The position numbers and the translations under genes were made by a program. Of a stretch of 64,000 bases of DNA, positions 48,961 through 56,669 are shown one piece after another. Numbering within the stretch: the first letter of the stretch is position 1; each line of letters begins with the position of its first letter. The stretch comes from DATFQI01 sp963831105 (lineage in GTDB: Bacteria > Actinomycetota > Thermoleophilia > Solirubrobacterales > Solirubrobacteraceae): positions 1 to 64,000 of the forward strand of contig CAWHOS010000009.1 in assembly GCA_963831105.1 (NCBI GenBank), given 5' to 3'. The notes beneath the pieces are model-generated. The model saw only the letters and a program-made list of their open reading frames with translations, made no database searches and was not told the origin of the DNA.

Positions 48961-48990
48961 CCGCCCCGGCCGCTATAACGTGGCTCGCCC

Positions 48991-49155
48991 ATGAGCGAGC
49001 CCCACGACCCCGATCGCTGCACGCCCTGCCGCGGCACCGGCAGCGTGATCTCGGCCCTGGGCGGGACGCCGAAGCCGGTCACCTGCCCGTGGTGCGAGGG
49101 CAGCGGCCGCCGCATCCCCGCCCATGACGCGCAGGCCGCGCGCAAGAGCGACTAG
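48991..49155 (+). CDS. 54-residue DnaJ-type zinc-ribbon protein
   Basis: The tiny frame MSEPHDPDRCTPCRGTGSVI ... VTCPWCEGSGRRIPA holds two CxxCxGxG motifs (CTPCRGTG and CPWCEGSG), the zinc-binding unit of DnaJ, here alone. TATAAC lies 15 bases upstream of ATG 48991, so the mRNA may be leaderless. Its TAG stop shares the CTAG with the convergent gene's stop. Such stand-alone ribbons are common in actinobacteria and of unknown function. Confidence 0.75.
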   Translation: MSEPHDPDRCTPCRGTGSVISALGGTPKPVTCPWCEGSGRRIPAHDAQAARKSD

Positions 49156-49541
49156 TCGCTGATCTCGAGCACGCCGATCCGCTGCCCGGCTTCGAGCAGC
49201 TCGATCGCGTAGGAGCCCGGGATCTCGGCGAGCAGCTCGAAGCGCGCGGGCGAGTCCGGCTCAGCCGTCTCCGTGCCCACCTCCGCGAGCTCGACGCTGT
49301 GGAGCTCTGCCGAGTTGACGACGATCCGCACCATCTGGCCGACGCGCGCCTCGACGCGCTGACCCTCGGAGTCCGCGTCGAGGGTCGCCTCGACGGGCTC
49401 CTCGGCCGGCTCGCCGGCGGCCGCGGACGGCGTGGGGGAGGCGTCGTCGCGCAGCGCGCTCTCACGCGGCGCGAGGCCCGCGGCAAGCGCGGTGAGGGCC
49501 ATCAGCACGGCGAGCGCGATCAGCAGTCTGCGGGCGAGCAC
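49152..49541 (-). CDS. Secreted or anchored small beta-domain protein
   Basis: GTG 49541 gives MLARRLLIALAVLMALTALA, a signal or anchor segment, then a Pro/Ala/Glu linker and a beta-domain (QRVEARVGQMVRIVVNSAEL HSVELAEVG, ARFELLAEIPGSYAIELLEA) resembling a small cupredoxin- or Ig-like fold without visible copper ligands (one His only). 129 residues. It lies immediately before the pilin cluster on the opposite strand, sharing the intergenic region with the first pilin promoter. Function unknown. Confidence 0.65.
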   Translation of the reverse strand: MLARRLLIALAVLMALTALAAGLAPRESALRDDASPTPSAAAGEPAEEPVEATLDADSEGQRVEARVGQMVRIVVNSAELHSVELAEVGTETAEPDSPARFELLAEIPGSYAIELLEAGQRIGVLEISD

Positions 49542-49585
49542 AGACCAAGACTAGAACGGGCGTCCGGAGGCATGGGGCCGGGATA

Positions 49586-49613
49586 TCAAGGTGCCGACCT
49601 CTGCTGCCGATAA
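49586..49613 (+). promoter_or_regulatory. Sigma-28 (FliA/WhiG)-type promoter of the first pilin unit
   Basis: TCAAG at 49586-49590, 15 bases, GCCGATAA at 49606-49613: an exact -10 match to the FliA/WhiG consensus. The predicted start near 49620 coincides with the first base of the riboswitch aptamer. Confidence 0.75.
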
Positions 49614-49620
49614 AGCGGGT

Positions 49621-49722
49621 GCCAGAACCAAGGGTGTCAAAGGCAAATCGCCTGCGAAGGCGAGACGCAAAACCACGGGGCTCCCGGATGGAGCCGGCCG
49701 GGTTGCCACTGATTTGGGTGGT
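49621..49722 (+). promoter_or_regulatory. Cyclic-di-GMP-I (GEMM-I) riboswitch, copy 1
   Basis: The GEMM-I core is present in order: GGCAA (49642-49646) pairing with TTGCC (49703-49707), P2 stem GCCT/AGGC with the GNRA tetraloop GCGA, the invariant GACGCAAA, and P3 GGCTCC/GGAGCC. An outer ACCAA/TTGGGT pairing closes the aptamer. Downstream, CCCT and AGGG (49777-49789) form a hairpin enclosing the SD AGGAGG before ATG 49800, suggesting translational control. The direction of the switch is not decidable by eye. Confidence 0.92.
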
Positions 49723-49799
49723 GGGACACGGGACCGAGGACCTGGCGAAGACCGCAGTACCAACAGGCCCAACGTTCCCTTCAGGAGGGTTCAAACCAA

Positions 49800-50249
49800 A
49801 TGCTCAACAAGCTCCGCGAGCGCGCTCAGGACGAGAAGGGTTTCACCCTCATCGAGCTCCTGGTCGTCATTCTGATCATCGGCATCCTCGCCGCGATCGC
49901 CCTGCCGGCCTTCCTCGGCCAGCGTGAGAAGGCTCAGGACTCGTCCGCGAAGTCCAACGCCCGTAACGCTGTGTCGCACATGGAGTCCTGCTTCACCGAC
50001 AACGAGACCTACGCGGGTTGCGAGACCACGCTGACGGCGGCCAACACCGGCCTGCCGATCGGCGCCGCCGCTGACCCCAAGGTCACGATCTCCGGCACGT
50101 CGGCCACCGATTACATCGTGACGTCGACCTCGAAGGCCAACAACGGCGGCACGCACACGTTCGTGATCACGCACGCCGCCGGCGCCGCCGACGACCGTTC
50201 CTGCACCCCGACCGGCAAGGGCGGCTGCCCGACGACCGGCAAGTGGTAA
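49800..50249 (+). CDS. pilA: Type IV major pilin, copy 1
   Basis: This is a 149-residue type IV prepilin. The leader MLNKLRERAQDEKG is cleaved before Phe in KG|FTLIELLVVILIIGILAA; Glu5 of the mature protein is present. A hydrophobic helix of about 20 residues continues into AIALPAFLGQREKAQDSSAK. The globular head has four Cys in two pairs (MESCFTDNETYAGCETT and DRSCTPTGKGGCPTTGKW), probably two disulfides. Expressed from a sigma-28-type promoter through a c-di-GMP riboswitch. SD AGGAGG is about 11 bases from ATG. Identical protein to copy 2. Confidence 0.96.
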   Translation: MLNKLRERAQDEKGFTLIELLVVILIIGILAAIALPAFLGQREKAQDSSAKSNARNAVSHMESCFTDNETYAGCETTLTAANTGLPIGAAADPKVTISGTSATDYIVTSTSKANNGGTHTFVITHAAGAADDRSCTPTGKGGCPTTGKW

Positions 50250-50282
50250 GCGGACCTCTCGTCTAGATAGATCCGCCGCACA

Positions 50283-50308
50283 CGGGGCGGGCCGAAAGGC
50301 CCGCCCCG
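50283..50308 (+). terminator. Terminator after the first pilin
   Basis: CGGGGCGGGCC (50283-50293) pairs perfectly with GGCCCGCCCCG (50298-50308) around GAAA. It isolates unit 1 from unit 2, so each copy has its own promoter and end. Confidence 0.9.
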
Positions 50309-50357
50309 CGGCATTTAAACGGGGCGTCCAAACGCCTGGACATTCGATTACCCGGAC

Positions 50358-50385
50358 TTAAGGTGCACCGTGCTGCTGCCGATAC
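50358..50385 (+). promoter_or_regulatory. Sigma-28 (FliA/WhiG)-type promoter of the second pilin unit
   Basis: TTAAG at 50358-50362, 15 bases, GCCGATAC at 50378-50385. The spacing equals unit 1 exactly although the sequence has drifted, which argues for selection on the two elements. Confidence 0.72.
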
Positions 50386-50392
50386 CGGGAGT

Positions 50393-50494
50393 GCCAGAAC
50401 CAAGGGTGTCAAAGGCAAATCGTCCGTGAGGGCGAGACGCAAAGCCACGGGGCTCCCGGATGGAGCCGGCCGGGTTGCCACTGATTTGGGTGGT
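50393..50494 (+). promoter_or_regulatory. Cyclic-di-GMP-I (GEMM-I) riboswitch, copy 2
   Basis: It has the same core as copy 1 (GGCAA/TTGCC, GACGCAAA, GGCTCC/GGAGCC). In P2, copy 1 has GCCT-GCGA-AGGC and copy 2 has GTCC-GTGA-GGGC: the last pair changes from U-A to C-G, the second becomes a U-G wobble, and the tetraloop stays GNRA. This compensatory change supports a functional RNA. The SD hairpin before ATG 50573 is conserved. Confidence 0.92.
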
Positions 50495-50572
50495 TGGAGA
50501 CGGGACCGAGGACCTGGCGCAGGACCAGCAGTAAGTACAGGCCCAACGTTCCCTTCAGGAGGGTTCACCTAA

Positions 50573-51022
50573 ATGCTCAACAAGCTTCGCGAGCGCGCTC
50601 AGGACGAGAAGGGTTTCACCCTCATCGAGCTCCTGGTCGTCATTCTGATCATCGGCATCCTCGCCGCGATCGCCCTGCCGGCCTTCCTCGGCCAGCGCGA
50701 GAAGGCCCAGGACTCCTCGGCCAAGTCGAACGCCCGTAATGCGGTCTCCCACATGGAGTCCTGCTTCACGGACAACGAGACCTACGCGGGTTGCGAGACC
50801 ACGCTGACGGCGGCCAACACCGGCCTGCCGATCGGCGCCGCCGCTGACCCCAAGGTCACGATCTCCGGCACGTCGGCCACCGATTACATCGTGACGTCGA
50901 CCTCGAAGGCCAACAACGGCGGCACGCACACGTTCGTGATCACGCACGCCGCCGGCGCCGCCGACGACCGTTCCTGCACCCCGACCGGCAAGGGCGGCTG
51001 CCCGACCACCGGTAAGTGGTAG
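50573..51022 (+). CDS. pilA: Type IV major pilin, copy 2
   Basis: The 149-residue protein is identical to copy 1. Fifteen nucleotide differences are visible in the coding region, all silent (including TAA versus TAG stops); most lie in the first 200 bases, while about 235 bases in the middle-to-3' part are identical, a mosaic suggesting gene conversion or recent duplication with local re-sorting. Same promoter type, riboswitch and SD hairpin as copy 1. A second, slightly diverged regulatory leader could allow different c-di-GMP thresholds for the same subunit. Confidence 0.96.
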   Translation: MLNKLRERAQDEKGFTLIELLVVILIIGILAAIALPAFLGQREKAQDSSAKSNARNAVSHMESCFTDNETYAGCETTLTAANTGLPIGAAADPKVTISGTSATDYIVTSTSKANNGGTHTFVITHAAGAADDRSCTPTGKGGCPTTGKW

Positions 51023-51052
51023 GCACTCGCCAGGTCTGACCTGGTGACCACT

Positions 51053-51092
51053 CGGGGGGTGGTCCGCCGCCACCGCGGCGGACCGCCCCCCG
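51053..51092 (+). terminator. Terminator after the second pilin
   Basis: CGGGGGGTGGTCCGCCGC and GCGGCGGACCGCCCCCCG form a long near-perfect hairpin around CACC. A smaller CCAGGT/ACCTGG hairpin precedes it at about 51030. Confidence 0.85.
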
Positions 51093-51141
51093 TGTGCCAT
51101 CCCTCCTCCTTCCTCCTCGCCCTCTCGCTCCAGAACCCCTT

Positions 51142-51600
51142 ATGACCCGACTGAAGACTTCACGCCGCTCGTTCGGCTCGAACGAGAGCGGCTTCACCCT
51201 CATCGAGCTGCTCGTGGTGATCCTGATCATCGGGATCCTCGCCGCGATCGCCCTCCCGGCGTTCCTCACGCAGCGGGCGAAGGCGCAGGACAGCGGCGCC
51301 AAGTCGGCCGCGCGCAACATGGCCTCGCAGATGGAGGCCTGCTTCACCGAGGACGACAAGTACGTCGGCTGCACCGCGATGCTGACGAGGGCGACCACCA
51401 ACCTCGACGTCGGCCCGGGTGTCGGCCAGGTCCGGATCGCCACCGAGAGCGCGACGGGCTACACGATCGTCGCGACCTCGCGGGCGAGGTCGAACGGCAA
51501 CAACCACACGTTCACGATCGTCCACACGATCGGCAGCGCGGACGTCCGCTCCTGCACGGAGCTGGACAAGGGCGGCTGCCCTCCGAACGGGCTCTGGTAG
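51142..51600 (+). CDS. Type IV pilin-like protein, third paralogue
   Basis: This is a 152-residue prepilin: leader MTRLKTSRRSFGSNESG, cleavage before FTLIELLVVILIIGILAA. The head follows the same plan as the two major pilins (QMEACFTEDDKYVGCTAM and VRSCTELDKGGCPPNGLW; four Cys at matching places) but diverges elsewhere. It has no riboswitch and no TYAAG/GCCGATA promoter; the leader is C/T-rich. It may be transcribed with the following minor pilins. It could be a minor or alternative major pilin. Confidence 0.92.
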   Translation: MTRLKTSRRSFGSNESGFTLIELLVVILIIGILAAIALPAFLTQRAKAQDSGAKSAARNMASQMEACFTEDDKYVGCTAMLTRATTNLDVGPGVGQVRIATESATGYTIVATSRARSNGNNHTFTIVHTIGSADVRSCTELDKGGCPPNGLW

Positions 51601-51635
51601 CCCGGCCCCTCCGGTCGCGACCCGATTATCCGTCG

Positions 51636-53206
51636 ATGACGCTCAAGCGGGCCACCGGCTCCGCCGATCACACGAGCATGGAGACCGCGCCCCGCAGCAT
51701 CAGCGACGAGCGCGGCTTCACGCTCGTCGAGCTCCTCGTCGCCGCGTTCATCCTCGTGGTGGGCATGGCCGGGGCGTTCGCACTGCTCAACGGCGCCAAC
51801 CGCGCGACGACCACGAACAACGCGCGGATGGGGGCCACCAACCTCGCCCGCGAGCTGCTCGAGGACGCGCGCTCGGTCGACTACGACTCGCTCAAGCCGG
51901 CCACGATGGACACGGCGCTGAAGGACAAGTCCGGCACCTCGGGCACCCCTTGGAAGGTCACCCGCCGCGGGATCGACTTCACCGTGACGACCGAGGTCTG
52001 CACCTTCGACGACCCGAAGGACAACATCGCCACGACGCCCGCCCGACAACGTCTGCACGCCGCAGGCGCCCGTCCCCGCGGCGGCCGGCACGCTCGATCC
52101 CGAGATCCAGCCCGACGACTTCCGCCGCGTGACGGTCAGGGTCGCCTGGAACACCGGCGACCGCGCCCGCTCGATCAAGCAGGTCTCGCTGATCAACAAC
52201 CCTTCCGGCGGCCTCGGCCCGCGCCTCACGAAGTTCGACCCGCCCGTCATCGCGGCCGACGGCAGCGCCGGCCAGGTCGGCAGCGGCGTCACCGCGGCGA
52301 CGTTCCCGACGACCACGACGATCGCGGGCTCCGTGCGCTGGAACAGCGACGGCACGCCGAACGGCTCCGGCGACTCGACCGGCGGCCCGACGACCTGGGG
52401 CACCACCTGGCAGCTCGGCTCGCAGGCGGTCGCCAAGGACCCGACCACGGCCAACTGGTCCACGACCCAGTACACGGCGGCCACCGTGCTCGACGGGACC
52501 TACACGGTCACCGCCCAGCCGTTCGACGACCGCGGCATCGCCGGCGACTCGCGCGCCGCCGTGCTCCCGCTCAACCGCTCCTTCCCGATCACGGTCACCG
52601 GGCTCGAGATCGGCCGCAACTTCAACTACGACCCCGTCAAGGTCGAGGCCCGCTGGAACGCGAACCCCGAGAACGACATCGTCGGCTACAGGGTCTACGA
52701 CCTCGGCTCGGACAACACGCTCCAGGGCTACGGCGGCGGCAACGACACGCTCCTGTGCTCGACCTCCAGCGTGGAGGCCACCTCCTGCACGGGCACGGCG
52801 CCCGCGCTGGGCACCAACCCGACCTACGCCGTCGTCGCCCTCGACCGGACCGATCATCAACGACAGCGGCACCGGGCTCCGCGAGTCGCCGTACGGGCAG
52901 GGCGTGCAGGTCAGCTCGACCGTGCCCGGGACGCCGTTCGGCCTGCTCGTCCTCCCCGACCTGGCGACGCTCAAGCCGAAGCTCAACTGGAGCCACCCGA
53001 ACACGGCCTCGGTGCGCTACTACCGCATCTACCGCGACACCTGCTGCACGCCCGCCGACCGCTACGACGAGACGGCGAACGGCACGACGACGAGCTACGT
53101 CGACACGACCGCGCCGGCCGGCCTGCACCGCTACTGGGTGACGGCCGTCGGCCCGGGCATCAGCGAGTCGCCCCCGTCCAACTCCTCCGACATGGTGGCC
53201 CCATGA
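51636..53206 (+). CDS. Large minor prepilin (PilV-like) with fibronectin-III-like domains (frameshifted)
   Basis: The prepilin leader ends SISDERG, then FTLVELLVAAFILVVGMAGA. After about 120 residues of pilin fold comes a long extension with beta-sandwich domains resembling Fn3: PVKVEARWNANPENDIVGYR VYDLG and KLNWSHPNTASVRYYRIYRD ... RYWVTAVGPGISESPPSNSS. Two +1 errors (near 52042 and 52852) account for the two extra bases; corrected, 522 residues. Such a size suggests a tip-located adhesin-type minor pilin. ATG 51636 was used; ATG 51678 would give a shorter leader. It overlaps the next gene by ATGA. Confidence 0.85.
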
Positions 53207-54189
53207 GCGCCCGCACCGACGAGCGTGGCTTCACGCTGATCGAGCTGCTGCTGGTGATGACGCTGTCGCTGCTGATCCTCGGCGCGACGCTGACGTCCTT
53301 CAACAACTACTACCGGAGCTCCAAGACCAACCAGTCGGCCAACGACACGGCCCAGACCGCGCGCAACGCGATGGACCTCGCGGCCCGCCAGCTGCGCAAC
53401 CTGGCCAACCAGGACCCGACGCAGCAGACGACCACGATCGCCCGCGCGCTTCCGTACGACCTCGTCTTCCAGACCTCTGACCCGTCGCGCAAGTGGGTCC
53501 GCTACTGCCTCGACACCGCGGCCACCGCCGGCCAGCCCTCGAGCGCCCAGCGCGGCATGCTGTGGGAGTCAGAGACCGCGACGGCCGCCGCGCCGACGGG
53601 CTCGATGATGGGCAGCTGCCCGGGCACCGGCTGGGTCTCGCGGCGGATCGTCTCCGACCACGTGACCAACCGCATCAACGGCATCGACCGCGGCGTGTTC
53701 AGCTACGCGTGCGGACCTGCCGCCGCGGCGGGCTGCCCGGCGAGCGCCGTCGACTACACCCGCATCACCAACGTCAAGGCCGAGCTGTACGTCGACACGA
53801 CGCCCAACAAGGGCCCGAAGGAGCTGCGGGTCGTCTCCAGCATCTTCCTGCGCAACCAGAACGAGGCGCCGGTGGCGGAGTTCAACGCGACCGCGGCGGG
53901 CACGCGCACGGTGATCCTCAACGCGTCGTCGTCCACCGATCCCGAGGGCCGCACGCTCGCCTACGACTGGTTCCTCGGCAACGGCGCGATCGCGCTGACG
54001 CCGGAGGAGGCCTGCGCCCAGGAGATCAAGCAGAAGGCCAACGGCACCACGCTGATCTACCTCGGCCAGGGCACGACGTACCGCTACGCGGTGCCGACCG
54101 GCGTCGCCTCGCCGATGAACATCCAGCTCGTCGTCCGCGACCCGGGCTGCCTCTACGGAACGAAGATCAAGCCGGTGACGATCCCATGA
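53203..54189 (+). CDS. Minor prepilin (PilW-like) with PKD-like domain
   Basis: This is a 328-residue prepilin. The leader MSARTDERG is short; the helix FTLIELLLVMTLSLLILGAT LTSF has Glu5. The pilin part continues to about residue 220 (VWRY..LDTA, VFSYACGPAAAAGCPASAVD). A PKD-like Ig domain follows (NEAPVAEFNATAAGTRTVIL NASSSTDPEGRTLAYDWFLG). Frame intact. It overlaps both neighbours by ATGA, so it is translationally coupled to the PilV-like and PilX-like proteins. A minor-pilin complex priming the fibre is the expected role. Confidence 0.88.
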   Translation: MSARTDERGFTLIELLLVMTLSLLILGATLTSFNNYYRSSKTNQSANDTAQTARNAMDLAARQLRNLANQDPTQQTTTIARALPYDLVFQTSDPSRKWVRYCLDTAATAGQPSSAQRGMLWESETATAAAPTGSMMGSCPGTGWVSRRIVSDHVTNRINGIDRGVFSYACGPAAAAGCPASAVDYTRITNVKAELYVDTTPNKGPKELRVVSSIFLRNQNEAPVAEFNATAAGTRTVILNASSSTDPEGRTLAYDWFLGNGAIALTPEEACAQEIKQKANGTTLIYLGQGTTYRYAVPTGVASPMNIQLVVRDPGCLYGTKIKPVTIP

Positions 54190-55511
54190 GTACTCACGCC
54201 CGCATGCCCGGCCGCGAAGACGGTTGGGTGCTCGCCAGCGCCATCGTGCTGATGGCGATCATGCTCACGGTCGGCCTCGCGTCGTTCGCGTTCGTCGACA
54301 CCGGCTCCAAGCGCACGCGCGAGTCGCGCGAGCGCGAGTCCTCGCTGAGCCTCGCCGAGGCGGCGCTGTACGCGCAGGGCTTCGCGCTGAGCAGGAACTG
54401 GCCGAACGCGACCCAGCAGCTCGGCGGCGACTGCACCTCGGGCGCCGCGGTGACGTCGACCACGCTCTACTGCCCCGACCGCAACGTGCTCGCCAAGGGC
54501 AGCTCGTCCAACGGCAGCGTCGCGCAGCTCTCCAACGCCGAGCTCGACGCCAACTCCACCTGGACGACGAAGGTGCGCGACAACTACGGCGGGCTCAAGG
54601 CCTCCTACGACCCGGCGGTCGCCGACGGGACGCTGACCGAGGGCACCACGTCGTGCCCGCAGACGCCGTGCCGCATGGACTTCAACGGCGACCGCCAGCT
54701 GTGGGTCTCCGCCAAGGCCCTGGTGCGCGGCCGCCCGCGGACCATCGTCGCGCGCCTCAAGCTCGAGCAGCTGCGCGAGAGCGTCCCGCAGGCCGGCATC
54801 GTCGCCGGCGCCCTGCGCGTCACCAACAACGGCAACAAGCTGATGGTCGACGGCACGGGCAGCTCGATCGTCGTGCGCTGCCCCAACCTCGCCGACTCGG
54901 CCAACTGCATGGACTACGACTCCGGCAAGGGCCAGCTGACGCCGGCGCCGAGCTCGACCCCCGGCCAGCCGAACTTCATGACCCCGGCCCAGCTGCAGCG
55001 GTTCAAGACCCGCGCCAAGGCCGAGGGCACCTACTACCCCGGCTGCCCGCCGGCCAGCGCCGCCAAGCTCACCGGCGGGGTGGTGTGGGTCGAGTCGTGC
55101 ACGACGAGCTACGCGAACATCGGCCCGTACTCGAGCCCGTGCGTCCTCCCGGCCGGCATGACCGCCAACTGCATCAACCCGACGACCAAGCCGGGGATCC
55201 TGATCTGGCACTGCGGCACCGTGGAGTTCACGGCCCAGACGACCTTCTACGGGATCATGTACCTCGTCAACAACTCCGACGGGACGTGCTCCGGCTGGAA
55301 CGCGAGGTCGGGCTGCTCGGACCCCGTCTACGAGACCGGCGGCGGCGCGAGCGTCTACGGCGCGCTGGTCGCCGACGGCGCCGGCTGCGTGCTGGTCGGC
55401 TCGAACTCGCTCAACCTCAAGGTCGACCCGAACGTCTTCAACGGCGTCACCTCCTTCGGCACGGTCGGCCTGGTGCAGAACACCTGGCGCGAGCTGAAGG
55501 CCGGAAGCTGA
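54186..55511 (+). CDS. PilX-like minor pilus protein
   Basis: This is a 441-residue protein: a short N-terminus (MSTHARMPGREDG) then WVLASAIVLMAIMLTVGLAS, a pilin-like hydrophobic helix where the cleavage site is Gly-Trp, not Gly-Phe, and position 5 is not Glu, as in PilX/GspK-type proteins. The exterior part is rich in Gly, Asn, Ser and Cys and contains GILIWHCGTVEFTAQTTFYG IMYLVNN, a right-handed-helix-like region. It is last in the coupled minor-pilin set. GspK-type proteins without Glu5 cap the fibre tip. Confidence 0.8.
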   Translation: MSTHARMPGREDGWVLASAIVLMAIMLTVGLASFAFVDTGSKRTRESRERESSLSLAEAALYAQGFALSRNWPNATQQLGGDCTSGAAVTSTTLYCPDRNVLAKGSSSNGSVAQLSNAELDANSTWTTKVRDNYGGLKASYDPAVADGTLTEGTTSCPQTPCRMDFNGDRQLWVSAKALVRGRPRTIVARLKLEQLRESVPQAGIVAGALRVTNNGNKLMVDGTGSSIVVRCPNLADSANCMDYDSGKGQLTPAPSSTPGQPNFMTPAQLQRFKTRAKAEGTYYPGCPPASAAKLTGGVVWVESCTTSYANIGPYSSPCVLPAGMTANCINPTTKPGILIWHCGTVEFTAQTTFYGIMYLVNNSDGTCSGWNARSGCSDPVYETGGGASVYGALVADGAGCVLVGSNSLNLKVDPNVFNGVTSFGTVGLVQNTWRELKAGS

Positions 55512-55518
55512 CCCCCGA

Positions 55519-55546
55519 TCAAGAACCAGCGGCGCCCTGCCGATAG
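55519..55546 (+). promoter_or_regulatory. Sigma-28 (FliA/WhiG)-type promoter of pilM
   Basis: TCAAG at 55519-55523, 15 bases, GCCGATAG at 55539-55546. The GTG of pilM is seven bases beyond the -10 element, where transcription should begin, implying a leaderless or nearly leaderless mRNA. Confidence 0.68.
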
Positions 55547-55553
55547 GAGAGAC

Positions 55554-56597
55554 GTGTTCAAGAAGAAGCAGCGCACCGCAACCGTCGTCGGGCTCGACCT
55601 CGACCCCAGCCACATCGCCGCCGCCGAAGTCCACGCGAACGGCACCGTGTCCGTCAAGAAGGGCGCGGTCGCCTCGCTGCGGCCCGGCGTCCTGCGTGAC
55701 GGCGAGGCCTCGGACCCGTCCGCGCTCGCCGACGCGCTGCGCGAGCTCTTCGCCGCCAACGACCTGCCGACGCGCGTGCGCCTCGGCATCGCCAACCAGC
55801 GGATCGTCGTGCGCTCGCTCGACCTGCCGGTGATCGAGGATCCCAAGGGCCTCGCCGCCGCGGTCCACGCGGAGGCCCCCGATCACATCCCGATGCCGAT
55901 GGAGGAGGCCGTCGTCGACTTCCAGTCGCTCGGCGTCGTCGAGACCCCCAACGGCCCGCGCTCGCGCGTCGTGATCGTGGCCGTGCGCCGCGAGATGATC
56001 GACCGGCTCGTCTCCGCCACCCGCGAGGCCGGGCTCGAGGTCGAGGGCATCGACCTGGCCGCCTTCGGCATGGTCCGCGCGCTCGCGCCGGCCGGAGCCG
56101 GGGAGCAGGCGATCCTCTACATCAACGTCGCGGGCCTGACGAACGTCGCGGTCGCCAACGGCTCGGGGTGCCTGTTCACCCGCGCGGCCGCCGGCGGGCT
56201 CGACGCCGTCGTGCACTCGCTGTCCGAGCGCCGCGGCCTCACGCAGGAGCACGCCCGCCAGTGGATGCAGCACGTCGGCCTGCTCTCGCCGCTCGAAGAG
56301 GTCGACGGTGAGACGGAGCTCGTCGCCGCCACGCGCGCCGCGCTGGAGGAGGGCGTGCACCAGCTCGCCGACACGGTGCGCAACTCGCTGAACTTCTACC
56401 GGATGCAGGACGGCGCCGAGGCCGTGGAGCGCGCGATGCTCACGGGCCCGGTGCTGGCGATCCCCGGCTTCGCGGACAAGCTCTCGGAGCAGCTCCGCCT
56501 GCCCGTGGAGGCCGCGTTCGTCGTGGTCGACGGCGAGGACGCCGACCCGGCCCGCCTCGCGGTCGCCGCCGGGCTGGCCGTCGAAGACCGCGTCTAG
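55554..56597 (+). CDS. pilM: Type IV pilus assembly protein PilM
   Basis: This is an actin-like cytoplasmic ATP-binding protein that links the motor to PilN/PilO. VVGLDLDPSHIAAAEV is the phosphate-1 loop, LGIANQRIVVRSLDLP and VVIVAVRREMIDRLVSATRE AGLEVEGIDLAAFGMVRAL are PilM landmarks, and LYINVAGLTNVAV is the phosphate-2 region. 347 residues, GTG start 55554, frame intact. GGAGAG at 55545 could serve as a weak SD if the transcript were longer. pilD and pilN follow. Confidence 0.93.
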   Translation: MFKKKQRTATVVGLDLDPSHIAAAEVHANGTVSVKKGAVASLRPGVLRDGEASDPSALADALRELFAANDLPTRVRLGIANQRIVVRSLDLPVIEDPKGLAAAVHAEAPDHIPMPMEEAVVDFQSLGVVETPNGPRSRVVIVAVRREMIDRLVSATREAGLEVEGIDLAAFGMVRALAPAGAGEQAILYINVAGLTNVAVANGSGCLFTRAAAGGLDAVVHSLSERRGLTQEHARQWMQHVGLLSPLEEVDGETELVAATRAALEEGVHQLADTVRNSLNFYRMQDGAEAVERAMLTGPVLAIPGFADKLSEQLRLPVEAAFVVVDGEDADPARLAVAAGLAVEDRV

Positions 56598-56669
56598 GCC
56601 CCTGCGCTCCCGCGCCGCGGCGTCCAGCCGCGGCAGGGGAGCGGGCCGCGCCACCGAACACAGTCGCCG

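Larger units (their letters stand above)
49586..51022 (+). repeat. Tandem duplication: promoter-riboswitch-pilin unit, 773-bp period
   Basis: Unit 1 runs from the -35 at 49586 to the first pilin stop (50249); unit 2 from 50358 to 51022. Both hold sigma-28-type promoter, c-di-GMP-I aptamer, SD hairpin and pilin. Proteins are identical; DNA differences in the coding part are all silent. Confidence 0.95.

Noticed and set aside
49591..49875. Short open frames over the riboswitch leaders (also 50363-50572 and 49619-49927)
   Set aside because: They translate the structured RNA leader and the pilin in the wrong frame; no start signal and no protein-like composition.
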